Position numbers and translations under genes: made by a program. From assembly GCA_029204225.1 (NCBI GenBank), contig CM055106.1, forward strand, positions 44,243,003-44,307,002: a DNA stretch of 64,000 bases. Direction: 5' to 3'. The number at the start of each line of letters is the position of its first letter. Position 1 is the first letter of the stretch. This document shows, piece after piece, positions 47,847 to 58,037 of the stretch. Source of the stretch: Diphasiastrum complanatum (Eukaryota > Streptophyta > Lycopodiopsida > Lycopodiales > Lycopodiaceae). The notes below the pieces were generated by a model. That model searched no databases and was not told the origin of the DNA. It was given only the letters and a program-made list of their open reading frames with translations.

Positions 47847-48250
47847 AACAGAACACAACAAGAGAGACTATGGAGCCAAACCGCCCAACCAAACCTAAAT
47901 CAATCCTGGATCTAGCCCCCAAGCCATATCATGTGAAAGCAAGAGGAGAAGAGAGCAACTGGTAAACCTAAACCTCGAGTTGCTGACAGGAGAATATATA
48001 AAGAGTAGTTTTCTGTGCATGAACCCATACAATCCCCATGCAGGTCAACTATAAATAAGTCACATCTCTTGATGCAGTCCTCGTGCCTATAACCGTCACA
48101 CGTACATGCACTACTCCATATGTCTCAATTAGAGTGTCTGGGTCCTCTCAATATCATTAGTCATAAACAGGCCTCAATGTGGAATTAAATCTAGGCGTGA
48201 CCAATAATCTCGAACACTGGAGGCCCATATTATTGAATATGGCCGTAACA
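47847..48250 (-). repeat. Outer part of LTR N2
   Basis: Read on the minus strand it starts TGTTACGGCCATATT at 48250 and matches LTR N1 (17512 to about 17945). The remainder of this LTR lies at 30957-31000, so D was inserted near the inner end of the LTR. Confidence 0.87.
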
Positions 48251-48949
48251 ATCAAAGCAAAAAGGTGGCCAAAAATAGAAAGCTTTTGAAATTAGTTTTT
48301 TGCATCAATCTAGCATGATTTTTTGCATTTTTCTACATTTGTCTTTGATCAAATCTCTTCTAACTTGTGTTGTGGTTAGATCTTTGTAATCTTGAGCCAT
48401 TTGAACGTCATTTTTAGGTCATTTATACTCCAAGGACAGAGATTTATGTTTTTTGACGTGATTCATAGAACCAAGCGTTTTATGTGTTGAAACGTTTGTA
48501 TGCATTTAAGTTTTATTATTGTTTCTAGCTTCTAAATTGACAATATCCACTAGTGAATGAGCTATGCTCCCGATGTGGATGATTTAATTTCCTTTATTGG
48601 TTGAAAGATGAGCTTTGCTCCCCTTGGAAGAAAAGTCTCCCTATATGGATGAGCACCAAGATTGTCAATTATTTTGCATATAGTTTTTTGTTGATTCAAT
48701 AGGATTGATTGTAATAAGCTCTGAAAATTGTGTGTGAGTCATCAAGTTTTAGATCTTAGTTTCAATCTATTGTAGTTAGATCATTTGTTGATCAAGGTTC
48801 ATCAAGATCTACATGTAAGTTGTCTAGTTTCAAGAGAGCTAGTCTTTCAATGTTCTAAATCATAGTGATTTCAGTATTCCTTCATTTGTTGAGAGGAGTG
48901 TGAGTGCTTAGTGCATTAAAAAAGGTTCAAAGAGGAGTAATCATCATAC
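48251..48949 (+). other. Leader-like stretch of copia scrap P
   Basis: AT-rich, with no ORF. It precedes a copia Gag start at 48950, so it is probably that element's leader. A doublet of GATGAGCTTTGCTCCC-like words lies near 48558 and 48607. Confidence 0.4.
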
Positions 48950-49048
48950 ATGATGGCTACTACAAGTGAAATCATGCTAAAAAGTAATGATAGGCTCAAC
49001 TCAACTAACTATTCAACTTGGAAAGTAAGAATGGAGTCCCTAATTGAG
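48950..49048 (+). pseudogene. Copia Gag N-terminus (P)
   Basis: The short frame MMATTSEIMLKSNDRLNSTN then YSTWKVRMESLIE equals the conserved start of copia Gags in C2, E and F. The similarity ends abruptly and gypsy RT follows within a few bases, so this is a junction of two unrelated retroelement families. Confidence 0.7.
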
Positions 49049-49052
49049 TGAT

Positions 49053-49430
49053 GTGAGTATTTACAAAAATTTCTGGAGATTTTCTTGGATGATCTGTGCG
49101 TGTATGGACCTAATTCAGAGCACTTATCCAACCTGGAGAAGGTGCTGAAAAAATGCCGCGAGTATCAGATATTCCTGAACCCAGAAAAGTGTCAGTTTTG
49201 GGTGACACATGGCCTAATCCTTTTCCACACAAGGCCACCTAGATTATTTCAATTTCGCTTGAAGACATGGGTGGTGGTCATTTTGCATCCGACATTATAG
49301 TTTGCAAGATCCTGCAATCAGGATGCTGGTGGCCAATGATTCATAAAGACATGGATGAATATCTGAAGAAATGCAATGTGTGCCAAAGAGCTAGGAGGCC
49401 AACAAGACTGAACTATGGCTCAATATAGTC
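49053..49430 (+). pseudogene. Gypsy RT and integrase zinc-finger fragments (Q)
   Basis: The first part reads EYLQKFLEIFLDDLCVYG and EKVLKKCREYQIFLNPEKCQ, the palm of a plant gypsy RT with FLDD at the catalytic site. The second part (about 49247-49430) encodes HFASDIIVCKILQSGCWWP and CNVCQRARRPTR, the H2C2 zinc-binding domain of gypsy integrase. RNase H between them is missing from view. It is a heavily reduced fossil. Confidence 0.75.
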
Positions 49431-49436
49431 TCGTAC

Positions 49437-49984
49437 GCGTTCACTTGATATTACTCAATTTGACAAAAGGACTCTCTATCAAACGAAATGGCTTACAAAT
49501 GTTTGATAAAGGACTCTTTTAAGATAGACCAGTTTAGCTTATCGTCACGATCCAGGTTAAAAAACCATTCACGTGCTTTATCAATCATGGTCATAGAAAA
49601 CAGTTGGACCATAGCGTCATTGGATGTTTCACCATAAACGTCACACGCATTTTCAAAGACTTGAAAAAATCTTTGAGTGTCCGAAACTACCGTCGTACTT
49701 GGGTCGATCTAATTTCGGGGTCTGTTTCTAAATATGAGCTTCGTGAGTAGCAAAAGCTCCATTAAGGTGGGTTCTAGCCTGTGATGATTCAACACCATGA
49801 AAATGGGCTCGGGCACATGAAGATTCGGCTCTATAGATTCCCGACTCTTGAATGGGATTGTGGACGGCTCGTGTACTTGTGATTTCATTCAGGAGAACCT
49901 ATGACGTCAGATTTCTTCAGACGTAGGTGACACCATTTTGGGTGGATAGTCGTATGTTGAATTGGGATTGTGATGGTGTTCCAT
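49437..49984 (-). pseudogene. Gypsy Gag fragment (S)
   Basis: The minus strand starts MEHHHNPNSTYDYPPKMV at 49984. Further down comes the Gag pattern RFFQVFENACDVYGETSNDA, MVQLFSMTMIDKAREWFFNL and KLNWSILKESFIK, the gypsy capsid signature (L.dkA..Wf..L....W..l...F). It faces the opposite way to Q. Several breaks are present. Confidence 0.65.
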
Positions 49985-50440
49985 TTGTAAGTGTTTTTTG
50001 AATAGGTTTTTTTTGTTGTTTTTGTTTTGTTTTGTTTTGTTTTTAAATCGGTTGTTGGTTAAGTCAAGGGTTCTGTGAATGGCATATGGAAGGAGTTTGT
50101 TAATGGGTAGGTTAGGTACTAGGTGATGAAGGTGTCAAAAGAGAGTGGAGTTAGTTGGTAGAATTTTTTTTTTTTTTGCACCTGGGTAAAGACCTAGGTA
50201 GGTATGTTGTTAATGCGGAAGGTGGGATGTTTCGGCTGATGGAGGTTATATGGTGTCTTTGGTGGATTATATGGAGGTTATATGGTGTCTTCGGTTAATG
50301 ACTGAGTGGATTAATCGATTGTTAATTAGGAAGCAAGTTTGTTCGTCAGTTGATGAGGAATTGAGTATGCTGTCTGTGGAAGGAGGAATGGAGCAGGTAG
50401 ATTCGGATGAGAAGGGCTAAGGAGGACTCGGTCAAAATGA
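49985..50440. other. T-rich stretch, possible leader of S
   Basis: No protein is recognised. A GTTTT/TTTGTTTT run lies at 50010-50045 and a duplicated TATATGGTGTCTT segment at about 50250-50295. It may be the leader of S (minus strand). Confidence 0.35.
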
Positions 50441-50830
50441 AGTGAGGACTTGGCAAAATTTTGAGTGAAAGACTCGGTGGAAAGTTGTGTTGTGCAAGGA
50501 TTTGGTCAAAATTAGAAGGCAGGGAGGTCGGCAGGCAAGGGGGTGTCGGCGAAATGGAGTTGGAGGAGGGTCTGCAGGGGTGTGGCTCGAGCAAAACGGA
50601 ATTGGAGGGCGTCGGACAAATCTTGAAGGAAGAAGCTTCAGGCAAAACGTGAAGGCAGGCCTTTGGGCAAAAATTGGCAAATTTGAAGGAGGAAGCTTCG
50701 GGCAGAACGTGAAGGAGGGCCTTCCGGCAAACATTGGAATGAGCCTCGCCTTGGGGCAAAACTGGAGTGAGGGCCTTCGGGCAAATGGGACGTTGGAGAC
50801 TCGGACTCCGCTGAAATTGGAGTTACCACT
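50441..50830. repeat. GC-rich tandem tract with 60-bp units
   Basis: GC content rises sharply. Two near-copies of a 60-bp unit begin at 50623 and 50683 (TTGAAGGA(A/G)GAAGCTTC(A/G)GGCA...GTGAAGG). Weaker relatives (GGGCCTTCGGGCAA) extend to about 50790. ORFs of 137-156 codons across it on both strands are repeat by-products. Confidence 0.6.
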
Positions 50831-50869
50831 AAAAAGTAATGTCATTTTTAATGTGAACTCAAAAAGTTA

Positions 50870-51670
50870 CGTACGGCGTCCTTCTCTCTACAACGCCCTA
50901 CCTCCCCTCCCTCCCTGCCTGCGCCTACCCTCTCCCTCTCTCCTTGCCTTGCCCTAAGGTACTCCTACCCTACCCCTCCCTCTCTCTCTCTTCCCTACCT
51001 CAGGCGCACAGGCGGCGCCCATGCCCACGGCCCCTTGGCCCAGCAAAACAAAAAAATATTTTATTTTTTATTTTCGTTTTTTCTAAGGACATAATAATTT
51101 TATATATATCACAGTTCCTTCAATTTCTTTCGAGCACCAAAACATTTCATGGAATTCAAAGGATTATGTATTTCAAATTTTTTTTGGCACCCCCCTTCTA
51201 AGTTGTATATAATCCATTTTACTAAAAAAAAATTTTAACTTCCGTAACTTCCTTGTTTGAGCTCGGATTTCACTGGAGTAAAAATGAAAAGTGATCTAAA
51301 CTTATGAGCTTGACACTAAGAAGTTATTAAAATTTTGTAATTATTACTTTCCATTTATTTGTTTTAAGAACCTCTTTCTTGAGTCAGTCTTTTTGTGTTT
51401 CCATTAGTAATTTTCAAATCTTCATATATTTTTCGTTTGAGTTCGGAATTCAACGTTGTAAAAAGCAAAATTGCTCGTAGTGACAAATTGAACACAACCG
51501 ATACTTCATTTTAATTTGTTACACTTTCCATTCACAGCCACTTTATTCTTCGAGGATTCAGAATTTTTTTAAGTGGGTGAATAAGAGCAATTTTACCAGC
51601 CTGTAAAATACCAGTCTGAATAAATTTCAGACGGTGAATTCATAGTCCACAAGTCTTCGCTAGTCATTAA
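50870..51670. other. CT-rich tract then AT-rich stretch
   Basis: 50870-51030 is a C/T-rich run (CCCTACCTCCCC, TCCCTCTCTCTC), resembling the CT-rich part of the T leader at 56480-56560 read on the minus strand. From 51030 on it is AT-rich with two TTTGAGCTCGGA/TTTGAGTTCGGA repeats (51256, 51437), typical of gypsy leaders. No gene is seen. Confidence 0.4.
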
Positions 51671-54355
51671 TGATGGATTACCGTTATAGTCAGAACATTC
51701 ATCTTCGATCTTTGATGAAATACAATCTGAAATCGTATGTTACAATTTGGCATTTGACGGACAATCAAGTTCAATCAGTTGGTTGACTAAATTGGAAGCT
51801 TATTTCTGTCATCGCCATTATTCTGAAGAGCATAAAATTTATTTTGCTTCATTGTGCTTTCAATGATAAGTTCGAGCATGGTGGGATACTCAAGCACATT
51901 TGAGCACAAAGCTTTGGAGTCAATTCAAAATTGCTTGTATTGATAGTATTACCAGACTTTATGAGAAATCATTCGAATCTCTCAAACAAACTGGTTCTGT
52001 ACAACAATTTAATCAGCAATTCTTGGCATTGGTTCAGAAGACAAAATTTGAGTATAGAAAATGTTTGAACTACTATGTGGGTTTCCTTCAAACCGCCTAT
52101 AAAGAATGTGCAACCAACTCTTTTCAAATCCATTTATGCCGCTAGTTTTATGGAGTTGCGCAATATGATGGATCGTGCACTTGCTCTGAAGCACTTATCT
52201 ACAAACCATATCAATGAATGGTGGAAAGTCACCGCTCATCGTTCACGACTTTTTTCCTGAGAATTGGTTAACTTTCAAAAGAGTTTGTAGACAGATCTTC
52301 AATCGATCTGACTTCATCCAATGGTGTTCTTTGGACCAAACAACTATAGTTGCTGAGTACAATAAATAATCCCAACAAATGGTCCCAATATTCGATTATG
52401 GAGAAGTATATCTTGTACAATGCTATATATATGGCTTACAACCTCAATATCGGAGCATTGTAGAAAACTATCTACAAACTACTTCTCTCCAGCCTAGGTT
52501 CTGATTAAGGGAAACTATGGAATATGTTTTAAAGTACGAACAACAAGAACAAAGGTTGAAGTTGGAAGCTGAAAGGAAAGAAGAACAATCCAGATGGTTT
52601 GAGGAAATGAAGATGCGGATTCAGAAAGTGAGTTTATATACTAAACCATCAGTGGATCGACAACCGCATGTGAATGAAAGGGAAGAAACTTCTGAAGATG
52701 AAGATGATCCCATCAATGAGTTTGATGAGCAAAATGAAAACGACGAAGCGAATGAGCAAAGCGAGGACAATGAGTCAGATGAGCAAAGCAATAACGAAAG
52801 TCAAGTCTCAGATCCAGATACAATTGTAGGCAACAAAAGTCCAATTCAAGATTTTGATCAAGTTACAACAACAGATGGTGAAAATCAGGATTCAGATGAA
52901 AGTCAAGATTCAGATCAAGATGTGAAGATAATTGAACATCCTTTCGAGTTTCACTTCGACCATCAAAGTCTGGAACTTGACCTACATCAATGCCTTAATT
53001 TGGTCAATGAACAAGCAACTATAGATCGTCAGATTGAGAATATTGCTATGCTTGAAGAAAGTTGATCAAGGCATTCACCAAGCTTTCAGATTGAGGACTA
53101 TATGACACCGACATTCTATGGCTTGGTATTGAGTGGCTATTTAAAGGATCCGATCTGCGAACCAATTCAATTTGATTTGGGAGCTACTGAGAATATTTTT
53201 CTTTTTGACAACAATCTAATGGAGTATGAGGTTTTCAACTAGGATATTCTCCGCAATGAAAAGATTTCATTATTCCATATAAATCCAATTTGTATCAATA
53301 CCTTGGATTATTGTTCAATGCCTCATAGATCCATTTTACAAGATCTTCAAGTGACTTCAGTTGGAGAACCCATTTCTTATGGATTCTCCAAAACTTAGAA
53401 GCCAAATTGTAATTCACGTGCATATGCAAAATGTATGGATGTGAATAATGATTGGGAACATTTTCTCAGTCAGCCAACACTCTATAGGAAGCTAATTTTA
53501 AAATATGCCATCAATCTATATCAGTTTCTATGGAGAAGTTTACATTGCTCAGTAGACTCTAATGTGATCAATCTTCAATTGAGTAATGTCAACAATGATT
53601 GTTCATCAATGGTTATTTGGAACAATCGAAACATCAAATCCCTGGTTCAACTATGAAATGTATTTTCACTACTTGGGAATGATGCTTCAACGATTTATAT
53701 GGGCAACTGCAAATTTTATATTTCGAGACGAGAGTCTATTTTTGAGGTCAATCAGGTCAAATATTTACAACCACCTATGAATGAGATATTGACCAGATTT
53801 GAAGAAATCTATTTTGGTCAACGGTATGCCCATATGCTTAATCATACGACAGAGTGTCAATATTCATGCCGAGTACTTCATATGGAGCATTCATATGGAA
53901 CAATTCATGACTACCATTATTTATGACAGAATTGTAATTTTCTTCATCAAATTGGCCAAACAACATGGATTCGCAATTACGACAGAAGAGCCGGATGCAA
54001 GACAAAACCAAGAATCCAAGGGAGTTGGATAAGCATCTAAATTGGTATGATGTCGAGGAAGCAGACAAAAGAAGATATTGCGGTGACACAATCTGTCCAT
54101 TCCATACAGATTGGTTACCGATAAGCAATATGGTGCTTCATCGAACTCTTCTTTAACCATCAGTTTTTCCTCCATGGGAACAAGGATTACAGTCTGAAGC
54201 CAACAAAATAATTTCAATTCGACAACTTTGGATCTGTAATGAGGCAATACGCTTTTGGATGACACATCCTCAATCATGGCTACTTAACTAAGGCGATCAA
54301 GTTGATCAGACAAGAGTCTTCATTTTTAAGGACAAAAATGTTTAAGTAGGGAGAG
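51671..54355 (+). mobile_element. Interior of LTR element T: gag-like, acidic, protease-like
   Basis: Remnant translation shows a Gag-like module (YFASLCFQ, LWSQFKIACIDSITRLYEKS, TGSVQQFNQQFLALVQKT; about 51800-52110). A second Gag-like piece (WLTFKRVCRQIFN, VENYLQTTSLQ; about 52260-52500) follows. A 182-codon Glu/Asp/Asn-rich segment lies at 52517-53065, with a coiled-coil-like start. Then comes a weak protease-like FDLGATENIF near 53170. No RT or integrase is recognised. A purine tract (AAGTAGGGAGAG) precedes the LTR at 54356. It is a fossil, broken many times, probably gypsy-derived. Confidence 0.55.
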
Positions 54356-54889
54356 TGTCATGTACTTTAGTACATCAGTGTTTTTCAACGCATTAGAATA
54401 TCCATTGTAAGCTTTGTAGGCCCAAAAGGAGCTATTAGCCTTAAGAACAAGGGGGTTCTCTCTTTAGGCCCTCCAAAGTAATTAATAAGGATAATAGGCC
54501 AACAAGGGCCCAATCTAGTTTAAATAATACTTAACAAGGACTGACTATCTCTCAAGATAGTTAAGTTAAGTTAAGTAAGAGCATTGTCTATAACTAGACA
54601 AGAGATATCATTTTGTGAATCTTTTGGCTCATTTGCAAGTGAGAGCTTCTTGCTTTCTCCTTGTGAATATGAGCTATGGGGATTTCCATTGCTAGGTCTC
54701 ATGTGCCTTATCTACATGAATCCATGCTCCATTTCCATTGATTGTACTCTTTCTTTCATTTCTATTGAGATTCTATGGAGATCCTTTTGTTTCTAGCTTT
54801 CTATGGATATCTTGAATGCTTTGTCACTTCTCTTGCTATTAGCTTTACTTCATTGTTATTGCTATTAGTTTTGGATTTGGCACATGACA
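54356..54889 (+). repeat. 3' LTR of T
   Basis: 534 bp from TGTCATGTACTTT to GGCACATGACA. It is followed by ATTGA (54890-54894), the target-site copy. It is matched by the inverted 534-bp LTR at 57504-58037, with about 21 substitutions and a few small indels by hand. Confidence 0.92.
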
Positions 54890-56222
54890 ATTGAAGATAA
54901 TCAAGATATGTTGGGGTTGAGATTTGAGGAGTATTCCCGGGTTTTCACACCTAGGAGGTCATCGAGAGAGATCCGAGCCTAAGAGGCTTTCTTATGTTGA
55001 CAAAGGCAAGTAAGTGGATCTTGATTTCACCAATTTTGCATATTTCATCTCACATGAAGAGCCAAAGGATGTTGAAGATGCACTCAATACCAAGGGGTGA
55101 TATGAGGCCATGAATATCACCAACAATACTTGGAAGCTTGTGGATCCTCCATCCAACAAGCACATCATTGGATCCAAGTGGGTATTTCGAATCAAGTACA
55201 ATCAAGATGACACCATCAACATGTACAAGGCACAAATCCATGGACTTGATTATGCAGAGATCTTTGCACCCGTGGCAAAGATGGTTACAATAAGGATTCT
55301 TATATCTCTTGCTACCTATTTCAAGTGGAAAGGTGCTCCAATTGGATGTTTCCAATGAATTTCTCAAAGGAAATCTATATCAAACAATCTCAAGGATTCA
55401 TCAAGGATGAATCAAAAGTGTGCTTGCTCTTCAAAAGTCTTTATGGACTCAAGCAAGCACCAAGATCTTGGATTGAATGTCTCAACTCTTTTCTTATCTC
55501 ACTAAAATTCACTCTTAGTGACTATCATCCTTCTATGTATCTAAAGTTTGTTGCTAGTGATATTGTCATATTGTGATATTAGTTGATGAAACTAAAGTTT
55601 CACTTGGAAAAGAGTTTAAGATGCATGATCTAGGAGAGATCCACTATATCTTAGGCCTAGAGATTGACTTTCATGATGACTATGTTTTTATATGTCAATC
55701 TAGATATGCTCTTTCTATGTTGAAAAATTTTCATATGGAAAATTATAAGGGCATTAATACACCAATGGAGCATATTGGAAAAGATCCCAATAAAGGTGAT
55801 GAAAGATCCTTCAAGGACATTACACTATTTAGGAGTTTTATTGGCTCCTTGATATGGCTTACCATCACCAGGCCCGACTTGAGCTATTGTGTGCACAAGT
55901 TGAGCCAATCTATGCAAGATCCAAAGATCCATCATTGGAAGATGGCCAAGAGGGTGTTAAGGTACATATCTTCATCACATGATTATGGTTTACTTTACAA
56001 GAGTGAAGATCTATTCATTATTGGCTACTTGGATTCGGACTTTGCAAGTGATAAGGTGGATCAAAAGTTCACAAGTGCACACACTATCTTTTTTGGGGGA
56101 AATATCATATCTTGGCTTTCCAAAAAGCAAGATATTATCTCTCTTTCTTCATGTGAAGCCGAGTATAAAGCACTCACTACATTAAAAAAAAGAAGTGCTT
56201 TGGATCAAGATCATCGTTTAGG
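54890..56222 (+). pseudogene. Copia RT and RNase H (U), flank of T
   Basis: It begins in the integrase-RT linker (RRSSRE, LSYVDKGK) and runs through RT (NTWKLVDPPSNKHIIGSKWV, SLYGLKQAPRSW, TITRPDLSYCVHKLSQSM). It enters RNase H (YLDSDFASDKVDQKFTSAHT, SSCEAEYKALTT). It ends near 56222 at a junction with an inverted Gag scrap. It resembles A closely. It is a fossil with several breaks. Confidence 0.87.
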
Positions 56223-56362
56223 GCTTTGACTCTGATAAAGACATGAGCACTTTCCCCTTCCTTTTAAATACATTAGAATATTTGCCTTCTTAGGGTTAGG
56301 ACCCTAGAAGTAGACTTACTTTCATATAACTTCTTCAAGGCATTCCAAGCTTCATTTGAACA
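56222..56362 (-). pseudogene. Copia Gag scrap at the junction
   Basis: The minus-strand translation includes LKKLYESKSTSRVLTLRRQIF and ESAHVFIRVK, the middle of a copia Gag as in C2 and E. It is only about 45 codons and lies exactly between U and the T leader. It marks a rearrangement junction rather than an element in place. Confidence 0.65.
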
Positions 56363-57503
56363 TTAGAGGAGTTCTAAATCCAAAAAGGACCCATTGTAAA
56401 GATTCTCTTTATATTTTTTCTCAAATTTTTTTTACACATGGACCAATCAAAATAGGGAGGAGGGCGCCACGCGTGAGAGGGATAGGTGACGGGGTACATC
56501 CAAAGAGAGAGGAGGGGGCCGCTTGAGAGCAGTAGGCAGAGGGGAAGAGAGAGAGGGGCCTTAGGTTTAGAATAGTTTTTTTTTTTTAAAAGGTCCAAAA
56601 GTTAGGTTTAGAAAATTTTGGCAGGGTGTCTTTTTAGGTTTTTGACACTTTTTTTTTATGACCTAGTCTGCGAGGATAGGGATAGGGCTCTGTGAGGGTA
56701 GGATTAGGTCAGTTCTCTTTTTTTTTTTAAAACCTGCGAAACTTCAAAATGAAGAAACTGAAAAAAAAAATTACAAAGAAACAAAACTTCACAAATGAGA
56801 AGTTGAAGTGATTTTCTCTCACTTGAAAAAATTCACAAAAAAATTTCCAAAATTCTGGCTAGCTTGACCCATCTCCACTAATTTGATCATAACTTTCTCA
56901 ATATTAATCCAAATCACACAAACTCAGTACCTCTAAAAAGCTAACAACAAGCTCTATCAGCCTATAGGATCAGATCAATGATTGAGTGTGATTTGATAGG
57001 TCGAATCAGGTCTGACAATTTTGAAGAAACAAAACTACCAAAACTAGAGCTAAGAATCAAGAATTGTCATAATTTTTGGATACTAATCCAAATGACCTGC
57101 CATATGAATCAGATCAAAGCTGAAACAATGCTCTAAAATCCTATGAAAAGAAACTTGAGGTTAAAACTCAAATCAAATCTGAAAAATGCAAACAAAGTGA
57201 AAGAAAAAATCTAGTCACCTATTTTGACAGCTTTTGGTAAAAGTGCAATAACTTTTGCATCTCTTATCCAAATGCCTTGAAAATTGGTGCAAATTAAAGC
57301 TATAACAAAGCTCTACAAACCTATTGAATCAAATTAAAATTGAAAAACAAAATTGAATGTCAAAAATTGGTCTGAACAGACCTGAACCTTTCAAACTTGA
57401 AAATTAGCAAAAAGAAAGCTACAAATGCAATAAACTCATCAAATCTAATGGAATTCTCATAGAATCATCATGAATCATGGATCTATGCTCTGATACCAAG
57501 AAA
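56363..57503 (-). other. Leader and primer site of T, inverted
   Basis: The reverse iMet primer site (GCTCTGATACCA) at 57488-57499 adjoins the LTR at 57504. The leader runs leftwards for about 1.1 kb with no ORF. Repeated ATTTGGATTAGTAT-like sentences resemble a gypsy leader, and a CT-rich part lies at 56480-56560. Confidence 0.65.
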
Positions 57504-58037
57504 TGTCATGTGCCAAATCCAAAACTAATAGCAATAACAATGAAGTAAAGCTAATAGCAAGAGAAGTACAAAGCATTCAAGATAGCATATCCATAGAAAG
57601 CTAAAAACACAAGGATCTCCATAGAATATCAATAGAAATGAAAGAAAGAGTACAATCAATGGAAATGGGGCATGGATTCATGTAGATAAGGCACATGAGA
57701 CCTAGCAATGGAAACCCCCATAGCTCATATTCACAAGGAGGAAGCAAGAAGCTCTCACTTGCAAATGAGCCAAAAGATTCACAAAATGATGTCTGTTGCC
57801 TAGTTATAGACAATGCTCTTACTTAACTTAACTATTTTGAGAGATAGTCAACCCTTGATAAGTATTATTTAAACTAGATTGGGCCCTTGTTGACCTATTA
57901 TCCTTATTAATTACTTTGGAGGGCCTAAAGAGGGAACTGCCTTGTTCTTAAGGCTAATAGCTCCTTTTGGACCTACAAAACTTACAATAAATATTCTAAT
58001 GCGTTGAAAAACACTGATGTACTAAAAGTACATGACA
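57504..58037 (-). repeat. 5' LTR of T, inverted
   Basis: 534 bp, the same length as 54356-54889 and inverted to it. Read on the minus strand it starts TGTCATGTACTTTT, preceded by ATTGA (58038-58042, plus-strand TCAAT), the same 5-bp target site found beside the other LTR. Confidence 0.92.

Noticed and set aside
50346-50957. Three ORFs of 137-156 codons, Pro/Ser-rich or Gly-rich, on both strands
   Set aside because: They overlap one another over a tandem GC-rich tract, with repeated words and no domain.
54584-54796. 70-codon ORF, repeated inverted at 57601-57813, as a conserved gene
   Set aside because: The repetition is due to the two T LTRs.
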